NCBI RefSeq assembly: GCF_022539505.1
Contig: NC_061510.1
Coordinates: 397,960,249-398,024,248, forward strand
DNA: 64,000 nt
Origin: Lolium rigidum
Taxonomy: Eukaryota > Streptophyta > Magnoliopsida > Poales > Poaceae
Reading direction: 5' to 3'
Translations under genes and position numbers: made by a program
The notes under the pieces: model-generated
Seen by the model: only the letters and a program-made list of their open reading frames with translations
Databases searched by the model: none
Told to the model about the DNA's origin: nothing
Shown here: piece by piece, positions 1-11,292 of the stretch
Layout: each line of letters starts with the position of its first letter
Position numbering within the stretch: the first letter of the stretch is position 1

Positions 1-294
1 ACGATCGATCACTTCTTATTCACTAGTCTTAGAGCTGCCCTGTGAGAGAGACCTTAGTCTACCTTAGCCTCACAGGAGCAGCCGGATATACAGCTCAAGG
101 AGCACCATTGTACTGTGATACTATCATATACACTCATAGCAGGAGTAGAGGTGTTACCTCCATCGGAGGGCCTCGAACCTGGGTACGTCGCCGTGTCGCT
201 CGTGCCCATACCCGCATCCGGATACCGCCGTGAGACCACAAGGAACCACATCGATTAGCCACCCTATGGCATATGTCATGACGATACCACGACA
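1..294 (+). repeat. 5' LTR of gypsy element A (3' part only)
   Basis: Ends in CGACA immediately before the primer-binding site and matches 6833-7126 base for base except three substitutions, near positions 56, 72 and 250. The LTR's U3 and TATA box, seen in the 3' copy, lie before the window start. Confidence 0.9.
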
Positions 295-296
295 TT

Positions 297-314
297 TGGC
301 GCCCACCGTGGGGC
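297..314 (+). other. Primer-binding site of gypsy element A
   Basis: TGGCGCCCACCGTGGGGC begins two bases after the LTR end. It has the TGGCGCC start common to grass gypsy elements, complementary to a tRNA 3' end (the particular tRNA is not determined). It fixes the element as plus-strand oriented. Confidence 0.8.
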
Positions 315-332
315 CTTCAGCGTCCGCGGCCG

Positions 333-2209
333 GTGTCTTCATCCGGACGGGCCTCACCACCACCACCGGCGAGAGGGTCGCTTCGGGCTTGGTCCGGAGA
401 TTCGGCTCCCTCGGCTGCGTCGGCGACAACGCTGGCTGCTTCGCCAACCGGCCATTCCTGCCGGCGGCAGCATCATCGGCGTCGGCGGCTTCGACGTCTA
501 CGTCGCCACCGCTCACATCACCGCGCTACCCGCGCGAGATCGTGCGGCCGTGCAAGCCCTCCCCCCGGAGCCGGCGCCAGCCTCACCACCACCGGCCCCT
601 GCGTCATGCAGGAGGTCATGGCCACCGGCGACGACGCCGGAGGCAAATCCACGCGCATCCGTGGGCCAGTGCTGGAGCGCGAAGCCGCTGCCGGAGCATC
701 CGCCTCAGGCGCAAAGGCGCCGCCACCACCGTCCCGGCTGGAGGAAGTCCGGGCAAAGCTGAGCACCCCGCTCACGCCTGGCGCCGACCCCACCACCATC
801 GAGAAGGATCTGGAGGAGCACTGCCAGCTCCTCCTCAAGCAAACAGAAGAACTGGCTGCCGCAAAGCGCCAGTGGGAGATCACCCAGCGCGAGTTCAGCC
901 GCGCCCACGGCCTCACACCCGCCGGCGATAACCCAAGCCGAGCCGGCCAGATCCGCCGGAGAGGAGGCGCCCTGGGCGCTGAAATCGCCCGGGACGGCGC
1001 AGAATCACCGGCTCCGTCTGCGGAGCAACCCGTCTACAACACCCCCGACAAGAACATGCTCGCGGCTGAAGCTGCCGCGGAAGAGCTGCACCGCCTCGAA
1101 GGCGCAGAGTTACGCCGCCAAACTGAGCGGGTGACTGAGCTGCTGAAGGCGGCCAACCGGCTGACCAAAGACCCCAGGTACGCCCATGCCCCCGCAGCTT
1201 CTCACGCTCGTGGCGCTGCGAGCAACGACCGGGACGGCCCGAGGGACACGGCCGAGTCCGCCTCCCCCGCAGCAAGCCGGCGCGGCGACTCCCGGAACAC
1301 CCACGCAAGTTCCAGCCGCACAAGCCGGCCGCCCAGTGGCAACAGCGGCCGCAGCCGGCCACCATCAAGCCGGCATGACGAAGAAGAGTACGAGAGGCCA
1401 TCCACCATCAAGCATCGCGCGGCTCCAGAGGCCAGCGGCCAGCGCCAGCCGGCTCGCTCCCGGCTGGGCCCGCGCGTCGAGCCAGCCGACGCCAGAGATC
1501 GCCTCGACCGGCTGGTCAAATCCCGCATCGCGGAGGAAGAAGGGCCAGCCGGCCCCAAGTGCTTCGGGCCGCGGATCCTCAACGAGCCCATGATCGACGG
1601 CTTCCAGGCTCCCCGCGACACGCCCAAGTACGACGGCACGGCCAAGCCGGAGGATCGGGCTGCAGGACTACTCCACCGCGAGTCGGCATCGCCAAGGGCA
1701 ACAAGCACTGGGCCGTGCGCTACTCCCCCTCATGCTGCTCGGCTCCGCCCGCACATGGCTCAACAACCTGCCAGCCGGCAGCATCAACGGCTGGCTCGAC
1801 TTCGAGGAAGCCTTCATCAGCAACTTCACCGGCACCTACCGCCGGCCGGGTCGCCCCCAACAGCTTGAGATGTGCAAGCAGGGCGTGGACGAGTCGGACC
1901 GTGCATGCACCGACGCGCCGCGGTGCGAAACGCGCAACTCCTGCGAGGGCGTGCATGAGGTCCAGGCTGTCGGCTTCTTCATGGCCGGCTGCCGGCCTAA
2001 CACCATGCTGTGGCACAAGTTGCGCCGCAGCGAGCCCAAGACGATGGCTGCCTTGATGGCCATCGCAGACAAGTACGCGCTAGCTGATGGAGCCAGCGGC
2101 ACGCCGGCTGAAATTTCGCCGGCTCCATCCAGGCGGGACAACAACAAGCCGGCCGAGCACAAGCCGGCCGAGGGCGGCCACCACGGAAGCCGGCGGGACA
2201 ATTACCGCG
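333..2209 (+). pseudogene. Degraded gag of gypsy element A
   Basis: A gag polyprotein would form the virus-like particle and package element RNA. An Ala/Pro/Arg-rich N-terminal half includes a charged helical stretch around 800-900. A Retrotrans_gag-like core follows: the PKYDGTAKPED segment near 1624-1656 and WLNNLPAGSINGWLDFEEAF near 1753-1812, which resembles grass gypsy gag cores. The core is spread over three frames, with shifts between about 1655 and 1735. After about 1870 the conserved spacing is lost, and the reading runs into the N gap. No zinc knuckle (CCHC) is visible before the gap. Identified from recalled family patterns, not by a search. Confidence 0.7.
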
Positions 2210-2309
2210 NNNNNNNNNNNNNNNNNNNNNNNNNNNNNNNNNNNNNNNNNNNNNNNNNNNNNNNNNNNNNNNNNNNNNNNNNNNNNNNNNNNNNNNNNNN
2301 NNNNNNNNN
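2210..2309. other. Assembly gap (100 N)
   Basis: Exactly 100 N, the usual scaffold placeholder, so its true length is unknown. It falls between gag and the antisense gene of element A, exactly where protease-RT-integrase and the last antisense exons would be expected. Absence of pol from element A is therefore not proven. Confidence 0.98.
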
Positions 2310-2310
2310 C

Positions 2311-2540
2311 CGAAGATGGAGATTTCGAAGTCATGAAGTAAGACTGGCGGCAGCCGGCACGAGCCGACGCCCCGGCCCGAAGATGGAGATTCCGAAGCTC
2401 TAAAGTAGGGCGGCGGCAGCCGGTACGAGCCGACCGCCCCCAGCCGAAGATGAAGATTTCGAAGGATAAAAGAAAAGACGGCGGCGAGTCGGCACGAGCC
2501 GACCGCCCCCGGCCCGAAGATGGAGATAGCGAAAAAGATA
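2311..2540. repeat. 67-70 bp tandem repeat next to the gap
   Basis: Units starting CGAAGATGGAGAT begin at 2311, 2378, 2445 and 2515, giving periods of 67, 67 and 70 bp. Each carries a CACGAGCCGAC-type core (TACGAGCCGAC in one) and a CCCGGCC-like end. The array abuts the N gap, so it may be longer and may have caused the assembly break. It lies beyond a splice donor of the antisense gene, so it is probably intronic or untranslated. Confidence 0.85.
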
Positions 2541-2623
2541 AGTTTCTGCAGCCGGCTACCAACGGAGGCTGGCAGCCGACAGCCGAAAGCCGGCAAAGGG
2601 AAAGGAACATAGAGACACTCACC

Positions 2624-5425
2624 TGAAAAACCGCGATCGATCGCGCCAATAAGGTTCGTCCAGTGCTTGGCAGTAGCCGTCAGCTCCGTGGACTTGGCGG
2701 TGACCTCCTCCTGAAGCGCAAGCCGCTGCTTCTCCACCTCAGCCAGCCGCCGGCTCAGATCCTCCATCTTCTCCTTCTCTGCCGTCCTAAGGGAGGCGAG
2801 CTCAGCGAGATGGTTCTTCTCAAGCAGGCGCAGCCGCGTTAACTCCCCATCGGCCACCTTGAGCTTGGCGGCTGCAGACCGGCCCGCCTCCTCGCTCTCG
2901 GCGCACTGAGCGCGAGCAACCCGGAGATCCGCCTCCAGCTGCGGGACCTTGGCGGCCTCACCTGCGAGGCAGCCGGAAACAAGTGTCAGCCAACAAAGAC
3001 AAAAGAAAGAAGACGTCAAGCCGGAAGAAGCAAAAGCTTACCCTTGACGGTCTCCAGCTCACGAGCCAAGGCGGCCCGCTCAATCTTGGCCTTGTGGTAG
3101 CTGGTTACCACTCGGTTATACAAGGCGGTGCGGCGCTCCTCAACCGCCTGGAAAAGAGTCAATCGTTTAGGCGAAACCTGGGCCGGCTCCGAGCAGCCGG
3201 CCCATGCCTCGGAGGGCTACCAGGATAACAATAAAATTGCAGAAAATAAGATGAAAGCCACATACCTTGTCGGCATCTTCCGGCGTCTTCAGGCGGGCCA
3301 CAGCCTCGGCGGCCTTGTTCTTAAGGCTGGCGCGGTAGCCGGAGTAAAGCATCTTCATGGGCGCCGTGCCAGGCTGCCCCTCCCGGCTGAATATCTCGCT
3401 GGAGTCCGCCTGATGCCAGGCCCTCTCCATGGTGCCAGCCGAGCCAAGACTGGAGTCCGAGGCGGACGGCACAGCCGCCAGCCGGGCGCCCTTGGCCACA
3501 TGCAGATCCTTCTGCGGCGCCGATGGGGCTCCCGTCCTCACCAACGCCCGGGAGCCGGCGTCCTCGGCGCGCGCCGGCTCCTCCCGCTGCGGCTCCTTCC
3601 CAGCCGGCTCCGCCCTCGACGGCTCCGAAGCCGGAGGCGGCGCGGTTGGCCCGGTGGGAACCACCTCCTGCTCCTCAGGCGGCGCAGCTCCGCCGGCTCC
3701 AGCTCCTGCCGCTGGTGGCACACCTCGGCCAGCTCCAGCCAACGGCCCCAACAGCGGCGCGCGATGTGGAAACATGTCGCCAAGAGTGGGCCTCGGGGCC
3801 GACTCGCCCTGGGCGCCCTGGCCTGGCGCTGAAGGAGGCGCAGCCGGAGAAGAGGCCCCCGCGGAAGGCGGCGTAACCACGGGCGGCACGACGACAACGG
3901 GCGGCGCGCGCGCAAGTGTCGAAGGCGGCGGCGTTGGCTCCCTCTGCCGACGAGGCGGCGGCGCAGCACGAGCAGCCGGCCCAGAGGCACCGCCCTGGGT
4001 GAACTTCATGGCGGCCCTAGCCAAACAAACAAAAGAAGTTGAGTGCAAAGTAGGAAAGAAAAGGAGTCAAACCCTGAAGAAAACAAAAAGGACTCACCCG
4101 GCCATCTCCGGGACCTTCTTGGGCCCTTGCTGGCGCTGTCTCTTGGCCCGGCCCTCCAGCCTGGCCGTGCTCCCACCGGCGGCTCGCTTCTTCTTCTGGG
4201 GCGCGGAAGTCGCCGAGGCGGCAGGCGGCCTCGTGCGCAGAGGCACCGCCCGGATCGGTCCCGTGGTGGACGTGGCCGGCTCCACCTCCTCCTCCTCCTG
4301 CTGCTCCGGCGAGGGCGGCGGGTTGTGCTCCCCTTGGCCGCCCTGGTCGGGCACCACCGGCAGGTCATCGTCGCCGGCTTGGTCGCCGGCTTGGTCAGCC
4401 GGATCCACGTGATCCGGCGTCCAGATCTTGTGCGCCAAGTCGCCGTCCTCGATTTCTTGGCGGGGGAAAATCTGGAAAGCAAGAACAAATGAATAACAAG
4501 CGGGCCACGCAGCCGCAAGTCGAAAAGCGCAAGCCAAAACATCAACTTACCCGCTCAGGCGGCGCGGCCCGGTCGTAAGGCGGCAGCCCCCACTCCCAGG
4601 CTTCCGGCATGTTGGCCTTGGTGATGTTGTTCACCCGGTGAGCAACTTGGGCCTTGGTGAGCGCCACCTTCGACGTCCGGGTCGGATCCAGCCGGCCGGA
4701 CATATGCCCGATCTTATGGACGCGGCTCTGGAGTGGCAGCACCCGGCGCTCCATGTAAGTGCAGAGGAGGTCCTCGGGGCTCAGCCGGCCCCCGATGACG
4801 CACTCCCCAAGAAGTCCCACAGGAGGTTGACCTCCGCGTCCGGATCCGCCGACTTGGCGTTGTGACCCCAGTTGAGCCGGGTGGTCGGAGGAGCCGGACT
4901 GTACTCCGGCAAGTTGATCCAGTCGAAGGCTGGGTTGGCGTTCTTCACGTAGAAGAACGACATCCGCCGATTCTTCACCGAGTCGACAGTCGGAATCTTC
5001 GGGAAGAGCGAGCCGGCGCGGGGATATATGGAGGCGGCGCCGCAGGTCCTCAGGCGGCCCTCAGTCATTTGCGACTTGAGGTAGAAGAGCCGGCTCCAGA
5101 ACTCCACGTCCGGCCACAAGCCGGCGTAGCCCTCCATGAAAGCCACGTAGCAGCTAAGGAGGACGCAGGCGTTGGCCGGCAAGTGGTGAGGCTGCAGACC
5201 GAAGAAATCCAGAAACCGGCGGAAAAAGTGCGAAGCCGGCAGACCCAGCCCGCGGTCAAAATGCGCCCCGAAGACCACGCGCTCGCCGGGTTGCGGCGTG
5301 GGCTCGACCTCCTCGCCTGGCGCCCGCGTGATAACCTCCCGAGGAATCCGGCGGAGGCGCACCAGCCGCTCGATGTCGTCGTCGTGCATATACGAGCCCC
5401 TCCAGGACCCGCTGGCGGAGGCCAT
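2624..5425 (-). pseudogene. Antisense spliced gene in gypsy A: Transposase_28-like domain plus coiled coil
   Basis: Runs opposite to gag. The ATG at 5425 opens MASASGSWRGSY. Exon 1 (to about 4552) contains FGAHFDRGLGLPASHFFRRF and FFGLQPHHLPANACVLLSCY, matching the 'putative gypsy type transposon' domain (Pfam Transposase_28, recalled). A one-base shift in a G run near 4815 breaks exon 1. Plausible introns have GTAAGT, GTGAGT or GTATGT donors at about 4550, 4096, 3262, 3038 and 2620, with pyrimidine-AG acceptors. Exon 2 is acidic and Pro-rich, exon 3 is very Pro/Ala-rich (about 4016-3268), and exons 4-5 (about 3145-2625) are Glu/Lys/Leu-rich with heptad character, a likely coiled coil. Biochemical role unknown. 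The 3' end is lost in or before the gap. Confidence 0.72.
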
Positions 5426-5727
5426 CGTCGAAGAAGAGGAGGAAGAAGACCAAGAGAGATCAAAGGGCGAGGAAGAACCGCTTCTCACCGGAGGAGAGCG
5501 CGGTGGCGACGAGCGCAGCGTCGAGCCTCGGGGCCCCGTGGCGCCGGCTTGGCGTGCGGGCGGCTGCCGAACGGCGGAGAGTTCCGGCCGCGTAGGATCG
5601 CCGGAGTTCGCCGGGAGGTCGCCGGAGAAGAAGCGGCGGCGTGCAAGAGCGCTCGGGTGAAGTGAGAAGGAGAAGAGTGTGCGAGAGCGAGGAAGAAGAA
5701 GAGCTCGCCTCGTACCGCACCGGGGGC

Positions 5728-5734
5728 ATTTATA
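5728..5734 (-). promoter_or_regulatory. TATA box of the antisense gene in element A
   Basis: On the minus strand the sequence reads GGCTATAAATGCCCCC, a canonical plant TATA context, about 300 bp upstream of the antisense ATG at 5425. The intervening sequence has no in-frame domain and fits a 5' leader. An equivalent box precedes the homologous gene in element B, which supports a real promoter. Confidence 0.6.
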
Positions 5735-6238
5735 GCCGCCCGGCGCGCCGGTTGCGTGGCCACGTGGCGATCGTGGGCCACGTCGGGATTTACTGCGGCC
5801 ATAACTGCACCCACGACCGCTGCGGTTACCAGAAACCGCCGCGCCACTCCCCCACGACCGCACCGGATCCGGAGGAGACAGCGATGTGACCATACGAAAC
5901 GGCCACGCTGACGAAGCCGTCAGAACAGTCAAGTCGGGCACGGGACTCGAGGCGGCGGAGTTGCCGGTGCACCCAAGCCGGAGCCGGACGATAAAATCGA
6001 CCCGGCCCCAAATTCTGGCAACAAGCCGGAAGCATCATCAACACTTAAGAAAAAGTGAAAGCAACAAGAGCAAAAAAGGCGTCCAGCTAGAGGAAGCCGG
6101 ACGAGGGCGTAGCCGGCTGAATGGAAATTCTCAGCTGGCCCCTCCGGGAGCCGCCGGAAACAAGCGAGAGATATGTAGAAGCCAGGGAAACCTGCCTAGG
6201 TCCTTCTTAACGCAGGACCTTGCCAGCTTCGGGGCTAA

Positions 6239-7126
6239 TGTCGGGGGAAAGACCCCGGGTAGGGCAATGGACGCGGAGCGGCCGGCTTGAGGACGGCCAG
6301 CTCGCGGCAAAGGCCGGCTGAGGAGCAGCCGGCTGGAGCCGTGGCCGGCTGCCTCGGAATCCGGCTGGCTCTAAGTCCTAGTCGGCTTGGCTGCGGCCTT
6401 CAACGCTGTAGCTGGGCCGACTTCCACAAGCCATATCCGACTGGGGTTTGTACCTCGGACCGACTCGAGGCTGGCGAGTCTTGCACCGGAAGGAACCGGG
6501 TAGGTGATCCGGGTTCAAAGGTCCACGCCGACCTCATCTCCCGTAAAGTACGGGGCACCGTAGAGCAGCGAGTGCCACGCGCCGGACAGGCCATCATGGC
6601 GTACGTCGGACCGTACGCGCTACAAAGCATGATGGCGACAACGACACCACCTCGCCATGCCGCTGACCTGAGCAGGCAGATGGGACGTGCCACTACGCTC
6701 AACGGCTCCCTGATGTCAGCGCCTCGGGAAGGAGCGGGAGCCGGAGCCGGCCATGCCGGTCACTAAACTATAGGGACTTATATGTAAAGTACCGGTGCCT
6801 ATATAAGCCGGGCTACCCCCCTCGTGCGGGGGACGATCGATCACTTCTTATTCACTAGTCTTAGAGCTGCCCTGTGAGAGAGACCTTCGTCTACCTTAGC
6901 CTCCCAGGAGCAGCCGGATATACAGCTCAAGGAGCACCATTGTACTGTGATACTATCATATACACTCATAGCAGGAGTAGAGGTGTTACCTCCATCGGAG
7001 GGCCTCGAACCTGGGTACGTCGCCGTGTCGCTCGTGCCCATACCCGCATCCGGATACCGCCGTGAGACCACAAGGAACCATATCGATTAGCCACCCTATG
7101 GCATATGTCATGACGATACCACGACA
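6239..7126 (+). repeat. 3' LTR of gypsy element A
   Basis: Starts TGTCGGGGGAAAGACC and ends CGATACCACGACA, so it has TG...CA termini; length 888 bp. The purine-rich CTTCGGGGCTAA directly upstream is the likely polypurine tract. A TATATAAG box at about 6798 lies in the expected place for U3/R transcription. The last 294 bp equal the window start. Confidence 0.88.
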
Positions 7127-8333
7127 AATCCTACACTTTTCTTATTCCTAAGTATTTTATATCCTACAAATCAAGCATGCCCAATTTGGACATATATTTT
7201 TCCCACGGTACACACCACGCCCTACGCCTCCAGCCTCCTTGCTCCTTGGCGTCCATGGCGTGAAACCATCCGGTCTGTCAGATCCACCATTATAAAAAAA
7301 CATGGCATCGATGGACGGAAGGGTCATCGTATGGATCGCACGCGTGCCTGCGCGCGCCGCCCAGGCCGTGCATGCGCGGCCGGCCGCTGCAGCAAGCTAG
7401 CCTCGAGACCGCCGGCCGTATACACCAGCTAGTCGCCGCAGGGACCACGCACGCCGGCAACGACCACAGGGATCGCACGCGCGACCACGCACGCCGGCCG
7501 GCCGTTGGCTGGCTTGCTGGCGGCGAATATACATGTAGCCATAGGCGTCTATCTGCCCGGCAGTACGTACGCACGGCATCAGCTCCGCCTCGATTCAAAA
7601 GTTACTTCGTTTTCTACTGTTCCAAAAGGCATGCATCCACGGAGAAAATCCTCCCAACCGTCTACCGGTCCAGGCGCGCATGCACCAGCTCGCTTGCCCA
7701 GCCTGTACATACAGAAGCAGCTACAAGTACAGTGTAGAGTGTACTGTACCAGAGAGGATTTGCCTCTTTTCATTTTGTGAACTACAGTACAGTATAGAGT
7801 ACAAAGGACGCACGAGTACGTACGTAGTAGCCGTCGTACAGTACTCTCAAATCCTGTCGCACTTGCTCGCACAAAATTAGGGTTTCTTGCCTGGGTGCTG
7901 CATGCATCTTGCATGCTTTGGTCATGTCCAACATCAACATCTGTGTTCTTCGCGTCAAATTTCTCCCACCTCTAAAAAAGGCAAGCAGATGAAATGGCAA
8001 TCGCGAAAGTCTATCCGATGAGTACTTGAGTGAGTGGTACACTTCTCTTTATCTCCTTCGATTTTATTGTTATGTTTAGGCTTTTGATGTGAGAGCTGAG
8101 AGGCGAGGAGCTAGCACGAGTACGCGTGCATTGCATGCCTCTGCCCATGAGAAGAGGACCACGTACCAGGCCTAAGCACCTACTCTAAGCATCTCTTGCT
8201 ACCTAGGCCTGCACCTGCTTGTAAAGAGATCTAGTACGTCAGGGCTGCATCTGGACGCTCATCTGCTTTAACTGTCTTTCATTTTCTATCCACCCAATAT
8301 AAAATTTTGAGTACATTTTAGAACAATATAATA
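7127..8333. other. Intergenic, no gene recognised
   Basis: Mixed-composition sequence with no credible coding frame. Around 7720-7805 there are short repeated and inverted GTACAGT/ACTGTAC motifs able to form a small hairpin. No TIR or LTR edge could be set. Confidence 0.5.
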
Positions 8334-9338
8334 GGGCAATCTCCAGCAGGGCGATCCATCCAGCGACCGCGTGTCTGGATAGTTTGAATCGGACAAATCC
8401 CAAAATGGATGGCAGCGACGCTCGGTACGACTCAAATTTGGCCCAAAATATGGGCCTGGTCTGCATGTCTCCAGAACCACTACCCCCTCGTAGACAACTT
8501 CCATCCTACTCCGCCGCCACCCCACCACCGCCGATTTGCAACCGATGTCGACGCCAGCCACCGACATCGAGACGCCGCCGTCGGTGCGGCAGCATAGGAC
8601 GCGCCTCGGCGGTTTTGCCTATGCTTTCGCGGCCTCGGTGCAACGTCAGAGGACGCCGCCGCCGACGTTGTAGTCCTCTTGCCGTCGTGAGTCCTCCTGC
8701 CATCATCAGCTTCGCCGTTACCGAAAGAGGTGAGCTCTCGTGCATCGTGCTTCCAGGCCGCAAGTCGGCCGGGGTGACCATTGCATGCAGGTCCCTACGG
8801 AGGCATTGGATTGCCCCCGCCCGTGAGTTATTCTATGAAATGGATCAACTAATTTGTCCCATTTCACTTGTAGATCATGGTTCGACGAATTCTTCTACAA
8901 AAACGTCAACGAAATTTGGGACTAAACGGTTCACAACCAGCTTCAGGCTGACTTGGTTGAGCATATGTGGGCGCATGTTGACAACAATATTGCAAATAAC
9001 AACAATGATGAAAATCCTTAATAAAACAATGCCTAAGCCATTTATATCATTTTACATTTTATTTGAACAAATACTTTGTTATTTAATATGTGGACAATAA
9101 TACGTAATAAATCTTGATAATTTACACTTATTTATATTTTTAATTATGATTTTATATGCCTTATATTGAGTTAAAGGACAAATGTCATATACTTTGGCCG
9201 CGACCCATACCTAGCCGCGTTGGGTACAACGCGGCCCAAACGGGTCGGGCGGACGCCGGCCACTATCCGCGCATCCACCCGCCCACCCAAACGGACGCAC
9301 AGGCCGCGCCGATTTGGGTCGCCCAATTGGAGATGGCC
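8334..9338. mobile_element. TIR element (PIF/Harbinger-like) with captured GC-rich sequence
   Basis: The left end GGGCAATCTCCAGCAGGGCG and the reverse complement of the right end GGCCATCTCCAATTGGGCG are imperfect TIRs of the family also seen at 11075 and 47192. TAA follows the right end; the left flank is AATATAATA, so a TAA duplication is possible but not clean. The interior has a GC-rich block (about 8480-8860) whose plus frame from about 8546 reads MSTPATDIETPPSVRQHR before breaking up, probably a captured and decayed exon. No transposase is seen. Confidence 0.6.
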
Positions 9339-9785
9339 TAAGTACAAATCAGTTGGCCACAAATAGTAAACAAATATATATTCTTGCCTAGTCGAAGTAG
9401 TGAGAAGAGAAGTGAGCTCTAATGTAACAGCTAGCTCTAGCACGTGCTCCTACTCGTTTTATGACAATGAAAGGTGGGCCATGCATTGAAAAAGTACTAA
9501 ATTTTTATACCTAACTATTATACATATTGACTCTAGATTGACTATAGATAACATGACGCTTAGCTTATAGCCAACAACTTGCTATATACTATTGAAGTTG
9601 CTCTTAGGACACAAACTCGTACTCACTCTTTCAAAATATGAAGAACCATTAAATTTCGGCAGTCAAGGAATTGCAACTTTAACTAAGATTTGAAGTCATA
9701 ATATTTTATGTGTATGAAATGAAAGATAATTCTAAGACGAATATAACAATACCATTTATACATTTTCAGTCTATATATTTTAGTA

Positions 9786-9984
9786 CTCCTTCCGTCCCAA
9801 AATATAAAATGTATAAAGTTAGCTAAAAGTAAAATCCTTCTACGTTTGATCACAAATTTACTTTAAAAATATGAACATTTATTTATATTCTAGATATTGA
9901 TATTTTTTGTATAAAATTTGGTCAAACTTAGAACATGTTGATTTTTTACTAAACTATATGTTTTACATTTTGTGACGGAAAGAG
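9786..9984. mobile_element. Stowaway-type MITE
   Basis: 199 bp bounded by CTCCTTCCGTCCCAAAATAT and the inverted TTTTGTGACGGAAAGAG, flanked on both sides by TA. This is the classic grass Stowaway (Tc1/mariner) structure: short, AT-rich, non-coding. Confidence 0.88.
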
Positions 9985-10305
9985 TATATATTAGTGGTCA
10001 AAGTTGTGCAGCAAATACCGTGCGAAAAAATCAGCACCTTATATTGTGAGAGGGAGGCCTCACCGGCTGTGACCGAGAGGTCCCAGGTTCGAGTCGCGGT
10101 CTCCTCACATTGCACTTTGTGAGGGCAAGGCTTGCCACTAATAGTAGGTACTCAGTCTGGTTCACAAAATTTGTATCAATAAATATGAAATGAAAAAGAT
10201 TCGTGAGACAATGGTAAACCATATAAATTGTTATATATTAATACTTAATTTTTTTCATCAAGTACCGTGTGAAAAGAGTGTCTTATATTTTAGGATGGAG
10301 AGAGT
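9985..10305. mobile_element. Second Stowaway-like remnant interrupted by a SINE
   Basis: AGTGGTCAAAGTTGTGCAGC at about 9993 and CTTATATTTTAGGATGGAGA ending near 10305 resemble the interior and right end of a Stowaway family. They are separated by a tRNA-like insert. The segment ACCGTGYGAAAA...CTTATATT occurs on both sides of the insert (about 10016-10041 and 10263-10288), as expected if it is a diverged target duplication. Confidence 0.5.
10042..10262 (+). mobile_element. tRNA-derived SINE (Au-SINE-like)
   Basis: A polymerase III B-box-like GGTTCGAGTCG occurs at about 10087, preceded by ACCGAGAGGTCCCA, as in grass Au-type SINEs. Downstream, GTCTCCTCACA and GGGCAAGGCTTGCCACTA match the tRNA-unrelated body pattern of that family as I recall it. 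The 3' end and A/T tail are not sharp. Confidence 0.6.
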
Positions 10306-10417
10306 ACTTCTCTTCTCTACCATATATAAGAATAGCAAAGGAAAAAAATGTGGTGGTACACTAGCAACCTGGCCCAGAATATCCGAAAAGGATTACTAGT
10401 TTAGGTACTACTCTACC

Positions 10418-10454
<37 letters not shown>

Positions 10455-10488
10455 TAATAATAATAATAATAATAATAACGATGATGAT
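10418..10488. repeat. (TAA)n microsatellite
   Basis: About 20 units of ATA/TAA with one CAA interruption, followed by a few GATs. Simple-sequence repeat in non-coding DNA. Confidence 0.95.
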
Positions 10489-11074
10489 GATAACTTGTTG
10501 GGACCATTCTACCATTATAATAACTTGTTGGTACATCATCTAACTAACAAGAATTTCCAAAAAGGATTAATAGTAGGTAATAACCAGGTACTAACTTCAC
10601 CATTATAATAGACAATAGTAAACTGAAAAAATGTTTCGCTATACCTGCTAGCTAATCCATAGTAGTTTCCTAAAAAGGATTAATAGTACCATTAGTCTAC
10701 CATAGCAGTAATAATAGTACAAGAAAGAAATGTGGTGGTACACTTGTTAGCTATAGCTTGTACTGGCTCTGGGACAGTGTATTACTACTTATTTGGACCA
10801 CAGGCAGGCATGCAAGTATCAAATCTCAGATCAGAGAAAGTAGATTCAAAGTGCATGTGATATGCCTAATCAAGCTAGCAGCATGGCCGCCTTCATCTCG
10901 ACTCTCGCCTGTAGATCGACTAGCCTGCGTGCATGTCAGCTGCGTACGTCTAGGACTCTAGGTAGCTGAGTACTTACAATTTTTCCTGCAATGCTAGCGG
11001 CTCGCTTTGATGCATGGAAACAAATATAGCAACCACGGAGATACAGCAAAACTCTTACCGTGTACTAGTTCTCA
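10489..11074. other. Intergenic, no gene recognised
   Basis: AT-rich sequence with several dispersed copies of TAACTTGTTGG and AAAAGGATTAATAGTA. No coding frame, TIR or LTR edge could be supported. Confidence 0.5.
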
Positions 11075-11292
11075 AAGCATCTCCAACCGGCGACGCATTT
11101 CAGCATCCAAAAATGTCCGCGCACGTCCGTTTATATCGGTCTAAATGGTCGAAATCGATCGCGCGTCCGTTTGCATCGGGGGTGGCTCCAGCGGCACAAC
11201 ATATTTTTTCTTGATTTTCCAATTTTTATAACATGAAAACATAATTTACATAGTAAAAGAAAGAAAAATAAAAACCCTAAGAACGCCTGCGC

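Larger units (their letters stand above)
1..7126 (+). mobile_element. Ty3/gypsy element A (Tat-type, gag only, 5' end outside window)
   Basis: The first 294 bases reappear at 6833-7126 with three substitutions, so the window opens inside the 5' LTR. The interior holds a primer-binding site, a degraded gag on the plus strand, a 100-N gap and a spliced gene on the minus strand. No protease, reverse transcriptase, RNase H or integrase motif is visible, so the copy is non-autonomous unless pol lies in the gap. The antisense gene between gag and the 3' LTR is a layout I associate with grass Tat-lineage gypsy families. Three differences in 294 bp indicate a recent insertion. The flank after the 3' LTR is AATCC; the matching target duplication lies outside the window. 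Confidence 0.85.

Noticed and set aside
7720..7810. Candidate microRNA-like hairpin with GTACAGT/ACTGTAC
   Set aside because: Stem is only about 7 bp with no extended pairing; no known miRNA.
8384..9100. 238-codon plus frame as an intact gene
   Set aside because: The more protein-like reading (from about 8546) changes frame within it; best seen as a decayed captured exon in a TIR element.
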